Of a stretch of 64,000 nucleotides of DNA, positions 58,990 to 64,000 are shown piece after piece. The position numbers were made by a program, and so were the translations under genes. The stretch spans positions 1,612,001 through 1,676,000 of the forward strand of contig OX637796.1 of the NCBI GenBank assembly GCA_951802425.1, read 5' to 3'. Every line of letters begins with the position of its first letter. Position 1 is the first letter of the stretch. The notes beneath the pieces were generated by a model, which searched no databases, had not been told where the DNA came from, and saw nothing but the letters and a program-made list of their open reading frames with translations. The stretch is from Clavaria fumosa. Its lineage: Eukaryota; Basidiomycota; Agaricomycetes; Agaricales; Clavariaceae.

Positions 58990-59296
58990 AATTTCGAGGT
59001 GATGTTCCACGAGGTGATGTTCCAAGGAACGAGGTTCCCCGCCACCGTAGATCTGTGGCTGTGTATAAGCCATGTGAATGGTCGAGGCTGACATAATATT
59101 ATAGCGCTTTCCAGCCGACGGACTCCAACGGTCTTTCATTGGTAACGAAAAAAAGGGCGCAGCTCTCGGATCATTTCTTTCCCTCAGCAGCGACCATACT
59201 GGTGCTTTACCGACCATCACTAACGGCAGCGACACCCACCGCTAATCACCGAACAGAGCTACGACTTTCTGCGCATTCGCTCAAGTGGCGTGGAGT
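58990..59296. promoter_or_regulatory. Divergent region ALG1 / unknown gene
   Basis: 307 bp between start codons. It contains a small direct repeat (CACCTCGTGGAACAT region, 58995-59030). Confidence 0.4.
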
Positions 59297-61303
59297 ATGT
59301 CTGAACCGCAGCCACCGTCGTCAGTGACTACTTACCAGCACGACACTGCGGCTCGGAAACAAATACAGAGGGTGCGCGTGACTTTCTATGTCACCCGTCT
59401 TTGCATTCACACGCAGCTGCAGGAGCAGACGATAGACATGACATCGAGCATCGCAACCGCATCGAGCATCACAACTTCTTCGAGCATCACAACTTCGTCC
59501 TCGTCTTCGCTATCCTCGCAGGCACGTACTGCCCGGCCACTCTCGCCGACCAGATCTTATCGCTCCGAGGCGAGTGTCGGGCAGCGTGGCCGGTATCCCC
59601 AAAGCCTCGGTCGGGTCCCACTGCACCGTCGCGGAACTTCCAAAACCTACGAACGGCTAGAAGATTTGTTGCGCGAGGCCGGGTATAAAGAAACAAGGAT
59701 TTTCACACCAGAGACAGAGAGACTCGAAGCCGAGTCCGCCGAACGTGCCCAGAACCGTGCCCAGAACCGCATCAATGCTAACCACAACGCCGCCGGAATC
59801 AAAGGTGGCGTTGGTATGGTTTTCGACTTTCTGGTCGGGCTGATACCCACCGTCAACAAGTCCTCCTCCAACCTCAGTACCCCTACCCCGAGCAATTACC
59901 TACCCCCAGCCTCAGGCTCCGCCCCACGTCACCCACAGGGCAGGGAAACACATTTTCCGACGTCGCCTCTCGCTGCTCCCCAAAACCAGTCACGCGATCC
60001 CTCCTTGTCAAGGACGACTTCAGATTATTCATCCCTAAACAGCGCCACGCCTTCAGCAGATGTCTCGCCGCCCCTCATTTCTCTCTCTCATCAACTCCCC
60101 CATCATCGCCACCACCGAGCGCCTCGGCAGCGCAACGCGCCACCCCCCAACTCATACTCTCAGGCGCACGCGTACCTTCGTCACATCTCTTCCGCCCCGA
60201 GCATGCAGATCACGAGCAGCAGTAGGTTGGAGTTTGGAGTTCGGGCACGAGACGAAAACCCGCCTCTACCCCAAACGTGGCTGCAGACCGTCGCACGTGC
60301 AGTCCTCTCCGGCGGACCTGGTGCATTCATCGGAGGCCCCGCCGTCTCGTCAAGCGGCGCGTCGAGCCTGAGACCCACTGTCTCGCGGCAGAGACCGGGG
60401 CTCCGACAAACGCGGTCCTCTCTGTCACAGCACCCTTCTTCTTGGCACAAACGCGCGCTCGCGGAGCATACGAACACCCACCTGGCATCGCCCCTCGTTT
60501 GTGCCCGGATCCAGAACGGAAAGAGTCTGCGCAGCCCCGGCGAAATCAGCCAGACGAGCGTCGTCTGTTGGAGTGCCCCCGCCAGTCGGTCAGCCTCGAG
60601 GGAGAGAACCTTTCACCCCGATAATAGCAGAGGTGGGAAAGCATATCACACACATGACAAGTCTGAAGTGAGGAGGCGGGGGAAAGAGCGGTTGATAGCT
60701 GGTGGCAGCAGAGCTGCTAGAGGTCGGTCGCTTAAGACCAAAAAAGACCAAGGCAAGGACCGTGTCCCAACTCTGGCCCGAACGAGGGTTGAGGGTGACA
60801 TATGGAGCAGCGGAAGAGGCTACGAATCCCCCGGAGAGCCGAGCGCAGGCGTGGGTGAGAGACGCGACGATGAAGAGGACGATTTCAGCGACGAAGATGA
60901 CGACGGCGATGAGCTTGACTTAGCCAAGATGCTTGTCCCGTCGATGCGGCAGAACTCGATACGTAGTCTGCGGAAGCACCTGCTGGCAGCAGCCGCCGGC
61001 GATAGCACCTTGTCGTCGCGCCGTTTGCGAGCTCCCCGAGGCGGCAGCCAGCAGACGGGGAGGAGGAGGAGCGGGAAAGCACACCGGGACGGTTTTGCGC
61101 GCGGGCTCGGACTTCGCGTGTCCGAAGTCGACCTCACCGAAAGCGATGATGAGGACCCTGGCGGACGGATGCGGAAAGGTGGCCGGGGCCAGGAGGAGGA
61201 GGAGGAGGTAAGGGAAGTTTTCCCCGATGCTCTCGTGGGAGGACCAACCTCGGAAGGCGGGGGAAGAAAGAGGTCGAGGATGCCCATATGGACAGGCTCC
61301 TAA
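59297..61303 (+). CDS. Unrecognised disordered basic protein
   Basis: An open frame of 668 codons from the ATG at 59297. No named domain was recognised. The sequence is Ser/Arg/Pro-rich, with a possibly ordered segment YERLEDLLREAGYKETRIF followed by an Arg/Asn-rich helix and GMVFDFLVGLIPTV. An acidic stretch follows (DDEEDDFSDEDDDGDELDLAK), then AKMLVPSMRQNSIRSLRKHL, which looks like a conserved short motif. A likely 45-nt in-frame intron (59372-59416, GTGCGC...CGCAG) would shorten it to 653 aa. Length and lack of stops in a CpG-rich frame support a real gene. Function unknown. Confidence 0.65.
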   Translation: MSEPQPPSSVTTYQHDTAARKQIQRVRVTFYVTRLCIHTQLQEQTIDMTSSIATASSITTSSSITTSSSSSLSSQARTARPLSPTRSYRSEASVGQRGRYPQSLGRVPLHRRGTSKTYERLEDLLREAGYKETRIFTPETERLEAESAERAQNRAQNRINANHNAAGIKGGVGMVFDFLVGLIPTVNKSSSNLSTPTPSNYLPPASGSAPRHPQGRETHFPTSPLAAPQNQSRDPSLSRTTSDYSSLNSATPSADVSPPLISLSHQLPHHRHHRAPRQRNAPPPNSYSQAHAYLRHISSAPSMQITSSSRLEFGVRARDENPPLPQTWLQTVARAVLSGGPGAFIGGPAVSSSGASSLRPTVSRQRPGLRQTRSSLSQHPSSWHKRALAEHTNTHLASPLVCARIQNGKSLRSPGEISQTSVVCWSAPASRSASRERTFHPDNSRGGKAYHTHDKSEVRRRGKERLIAGGSRAARGRSLKTKKDQGKDRVPTLARTRVEGDIWSSGRGYESPGEPSAGVGERRDDEEDDFSDEDDDGDELDLAKMLVPSMRQNSIRSLRKHLLAAAAGDSTLSSRRLRAPRGGSQQTGRRRSGKAHRDGFARGLGLRVSEVDLTESDDEDPGGRMRKGGRGQEEEEEVREVFPDALVGGPTSEGGGRKRSRMPIWTGS

Positions 61304-61828
61304 CGTGGTTGCCAAGAACGGGGGCTGAACCCAACGGGTGGACGGTAATGCACTCATGATGAACTCACGAAATGGTTTCCGATAGATTATAATTCTCTCT
61401 CTCCCTATCAATGGCCGGGCAATGTACAATATATACTCGCACTTCCTAGGCATTACTTTAATCTTTCTCACTTATCCTCCGCTTCGGTCACACCACTCTC
61501 CATTTTGCGTAGGAATATAAAAACTTGCATTCGAGTGCTACTCGTCACTGCTTCTGGATCCAAAGCCAGAAAAATTATTCATCTTCATCTTATTTAGTAG
61601 AAGGGTGGCATCCAAAGCCACCGCCAAGGACATTTCTGCTATCACCGAACAGGCATATCTTTGCACATGGTATTATCAATCTAGTCCCTTGCCTGAAAAC
61701 GGCACCACCTCCTTGCCTTTTCTTTGTCCCGAGTGCTTCCTGGACACTCTCCAGCAGGCGTGCTCGACGCTCCAGCTACCCCAGGGTCACCATCAGTTAG
61801 ACTCGACGGCATTGCGCCAAAGTTCCAG
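61304..61828. other. Convergent 3' region of two unknown genes
   Basis: 525 bp with no recognised gene. Open frames on the plus strand (61525-61985) have no known motif and overlap the gene on the other strand. Confidence 0.4.
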
Positions 61829-63362
61829 TCAAAGTTCCGTCTTGCCCTGGATGCTTCTTGTGCGGAATCTGGTTCGATACACCATTCTGGCCAGGCAGTG
61901 TGGCCCCACCGCATGTTCGAACGATCCCATCCACAATCGATATGTTTGTACACGGCCATTGTTTCCACATTTTGCTGACGGGTAAAGATGTGGCCGATGA
62001 CTCGGCTGAGGGTGCCTCTGAGTCGCTGTGCCCGTGCCACGACAGTTGCAACCGCGAAAGGAGCTTGAGTGTCCGGAAGAACCTATCAGCTGGATCATTG
62101 AAGCTTGCGGAATAGGCTCACTATCACTCTTTTGTTGTTCATTGGGACTCTCGGCACCTTCTTGACCCAGAACATTTTTATACAATTTGAGCTTTGGAGA
62201 CTCAAGAATCCGAAGTGGAATCCTTGTGCGGACATCGGGAATATAATGCTAAATTAAACATCAATCATATGCCGTGTCGATGGGAATCGGATCTCACAGC
62301 AATCACTACATTTATTCCTCGAACTTTTGCTTTGGATTCAACTGCCATCCATGATTGTATCTGGTGCACATAAACGAATGAGAGTGGCGGCGGATTCTAT
62401 GTGAATTTTGATGTGAGAAAGATAAAATAGACATTGGAAGGCACATACTTGGACTTGGTCAATTTCCACTGCCATTACATACTCGGCTTTAAGATCTCGC
62501 TTGTGGAATCGGTGTTCACTTTTAGGCCAGCGATAGATTCTGACATTTGAAGTGCGGAAGCTCGAAGTATCATTGGTCCAGTTATCATCAGTGTGTTCAC
62601 AGGACACTATCCAATGCGGTGCAACCTGCAGAGGAGCAATCCTGAGGTGAAATAAAGCTAGAGGAACAAGACATACCCCATCTGCAGTGGCCTCCGTTGC
62701 AGACGATCCTCCCTGCTCAGCAGAGAAATCCATTGTTGCTGCGAGGCCAAGTTTACCACCAAGTTTGCCCGACCAAGATCTCCCAGAAATGAACTTCATC
62801 ATGAACTCAGGTTCCATATATGCTGTCAACGGTATGCTAATCACTGGTTAGGTAGGGGTCTTTGAATAAGAAGAATACTTACATCTGTTCAGTCCACAGA
62901 TATTTCTGACCATGCGCCAAAAATCCCACTGAGCCTATCGCAGAATCCACCTCCAAGGATTTGGTACTTCTCGTTGCGAGATGAACTTGGGCTCCTATGG
63001 CTGGCTGGTCCACACCTACTAACACACCTGCTTCCAAATTTGGATTTGGTTCGGGGTAGAACTAAATGAATGTTTGCCGCATGCATTATTCAACTATTAC
63101 AAAAAGAGGTGGGGAGCAGACCTTGGCTTTTATTATGACCTTCAAAAAATCATGCTCTTGGTCATCCACCAAAATAGCTAAAGTAATTTCTGATTTGTGA
63201 ACAATTTCTTGACTGGTATTTGTGCCTTCTCGAGGTGGAGGCAGAGGCTTGTCATTATCATCTGGTTCGGTGTCTTGGTGGTCATCTGTGCTATGTGAGT
63301 GTCAGACTTAGTCTCATGGTTCACACAACTTAACGTAAGGTCGATGATGACGATACTAACAT
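61829..63362 (-). CDS. Unrecognised gene; predicted first exon lies in an LTR
   Basis: Predicted complement(join(61829..62248,62298..62396,62449..62625,62677..62836,62883..63061,63122..63285,63335..63362)), 408 aa. All phases join without stops. No family was recognised. Visible parts: an acidic Pro-rich start (DTEPDDNDKPLPPPRE), LAILVDDQEHDFLKVIIKAK, FYPEPNPNLEAGVLVGVDQP, APHWIVSCEHTDDNW and FVYVHQIQSWMAVESKAKV, then a Ser/Gln-rich tail. Exon 2 has an in-frame stop shortly upstream, so a further 5' exon is needed. The only ATG exon that fits in phase is 63335-63362, inside the LTR at 63299-63604. The 3' part after about 62090 is less certain. Confidence 0.5.
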
Positions 63363-63604
63363 AAGGGGAAAAGGGTACAAGTAAGAAAGCGACGTAGTAT
63401 ATATAGCGAGAGGTTCGGGAGTTGCTGGCGTTCCCACGCTCGGACCCCGTGTGTCACGTGATGCGTCCAGGCCCGGGTCACGTGATTTTCCCATTATGTA
63501 AGCCACCACCCATTCGGGTCACGTGACTCGTCTGCAAACTTCCCGCAACTCTTTTGCGATCCTTTCTTGGCCTTTCCAACCTGCTTATGTAAGCGATCCT
63601 GACA
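63299..63604 (-). repeat. 3' LTR of gypsy 3 (306 bp)
   Basis: The ends are TGTCAG at 63299 and CTGACA at 63604, a perfect 6-bp inverted pair with TG...CA. A purine tract AAGAGGGGGGTGA (minus strand) precedes it, as expected for a 3' LTR. It contains three TCACGTGA sites (63454-63461, 63478-63485, 63519-63526) and a TATATATA box at 63398-63405. The 5' LTR is outside the window, so the borders are inferred from end structure alone. Confidence 0.7.
63398..63405 (-). promoter_or_regulatory. TATA box in gypsy 3 LTR
   Basis: TATATATA lies 36-43 bp upstream of the predicted start codon at 63362 of the adjacent gene, on the same strand. Confidence 0.5.
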
Positions 63605-64000
63605 TCACCCCCCTCTTAAGGCTGGGCGTCTCGACCTGCCAACTTCGCCTTGTCAGGGTATTGCTGGAAGAAGTCCCGGAGCAACAGTGCAACGTTAGTG
63701 AGGTTGCGACGAGGTTCCCAGGTGTTCTCCTCTGCAGGGTATCCTAACCACTTCACCAAATACTTCACTCCCCGTCCAACCTTCTTGACATCAAGAATTT
63801 CCTCCACCTCATACTCCAAGTGGTCATCGTCAATCGTGGGGGGTGGGGGTGGAGGCAAGTTCTGGGAAGGGAAAGAGGGAGCAATATACGGGGTGAGTAG
63901 CAACTCATTGAAAACCTGGTGAATGCGCCATGCTCGGGGGAGCTTGAGTCGGTATGCTGCTGGTCCAACCTTCTCTTCGATGGTGAAGGGTCCAGCCCGC
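63605..64000 (-). mobile_element. Ty3/gypsy chromovirus 3, 3' end
   Basis: The minus strand encodes the integrase C-terminus (GPFTIEEKVGPAAYRLKLP, RAWRIHQVFNE) and a chromodomain (YEVEEILDVKKVGRGVKYL ... WLGYPAEENTWEPRRNL), ending at a stop at 63616. The open frame is uninterrupted at least from about 63903, with matching sequence to the window edge. It is related to, but different from, the elements at 1-2898 and 23168-28819, with a shorter and unlike LTR. CpG is normal, so the copy is not much decayed. Confidence 0.88.
63616..64000 (-). CDS. gypsy 3 integrase C-terminus and chromodomain, partial
   Basis: This is the end of the Pol polyprotein. A Pro-rich linker (QNLPPPPPPTIDDDHLE) joins the integrase tail to the chromodomain, which retains the aromatic residues Y, W and W of the fold. 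In the family the chromodomain directs integration to heterochromatin. The stop TAA is 12 bp from the LTR. The 5' part is cut by the window edge. Confidence 0.85.
   Translation of the reverse strand, partial: RAGPFTIEEKVGPAAYRLKLPRAWRIHQVFNELLLTPYIAPSFPSQNLPPPPPPTIDDDHLEYEVEEILDVKKVGRGVKYLVKWLGYPAEENTWEPRRNLTNVALLLRDFFQQYPDKAKLAGRDAQP

Noticed and set aside
61525..61985. Plus-strand frames that might be a small gene
   Set aside because: No recognised motif, no convincing splice structure, and overlap with the spliced gene on the other strand.
1..64000. tRNA, rRNA or CRISPR features
   Set aside because: No convincing tRNA A/B box pair, rRNA core or spaced direct-repeat array was found by eye. 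A tRNAscan run would be decisive.

Overview
The window is nuclear DNA of a filamentous basidiomycete, most likely an Agaricomycete. The evidence is genes with many short GT-AG introns (about 45-75 nt), the protein set, and chromodomain Ty3/gypsy elements of the kind common in Agaricomycetes. Genus was not determined. All gene models below were spliced by eye from reading frame, splice sites and recall of conserved family motifs, so exon ends are predictions.

Layout. 1-2898: left-truncated Ty3/gypsy element on the minus strand, inserted in a relict ORF (2899-3622) that also carries an hAT-type MITE (3624-3991). 4473-6220: BRL1/BRR6-type nuclear envelope protein. 6.2-9.2 kb: no gene seen. 9209-10165: SERF-type small protein with a long tail. 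10.2-13.0 kb: long promoter or leader region. 12986-17265: CYC8/SSN6 co-repressor. 17.3-33.6 kb: a 16-kb CpG-poor island of nested transposable elements. 33672-34591: ERF4. 35279-37260: AP-1-like bZIP factor. 37901-43030: SNF2/STH1-type remodelling ATPase. 43460-46664: KU80. 46747-48903: SRP68. 48971-50407: GET3. 50552-53306: tyrosine phosphatase with rhodanese-like N-terminus. 53618-55616: RVS167/Hob1 BAR-SH3 protein. 55764-56899: SDO1/SBDS. 56959-58989: ALG1. 59297-61303: unrecognised disordered protein. 61829-63362: unrecognised gene whose predicted first exon lies in an LTR. 63299-64000: LTR and integrase/chromodomain end of a third gypsy element.

The host genes are housekeeping and regulatory: transcription (CYC8, AP-1, SNF2), DNA repair (KU80), membrane protein targeting (SRP68, GET3), palmitoylation (ERF4), endocytosis (RVS167), ribosome maturation (SDO1), N-glycan assembly (ALG1) and nuclear envelope (BRL1). 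They are densely packed from 33.6 to 61 kb, with divergent and convergent gaps as small as 59-147 bp.

The TE island records a sequence of insertions that can be read directly. A degraded DDE transposon appears bounded by long inverted repeats near 19.65 and 29.6 kb. It received a gypsy element with a 5-bp GCTAT duplication (23168-28819). That element then received an hAT-like MITE in one LTR and a tiny LTR element carrying only a zinc-knuckle ORF near its gag leader. To the right, a foldback repeat received an intact Tc1-type transposon. The gypsy LTRs contain a 13-nt sequence complementary to the primer-binding position, the hallmark of Tf1-type self-priming. Almost all differences between the two LTRs of the tiny element are at CpG sites, which fits methylation-linked decay of repeats.
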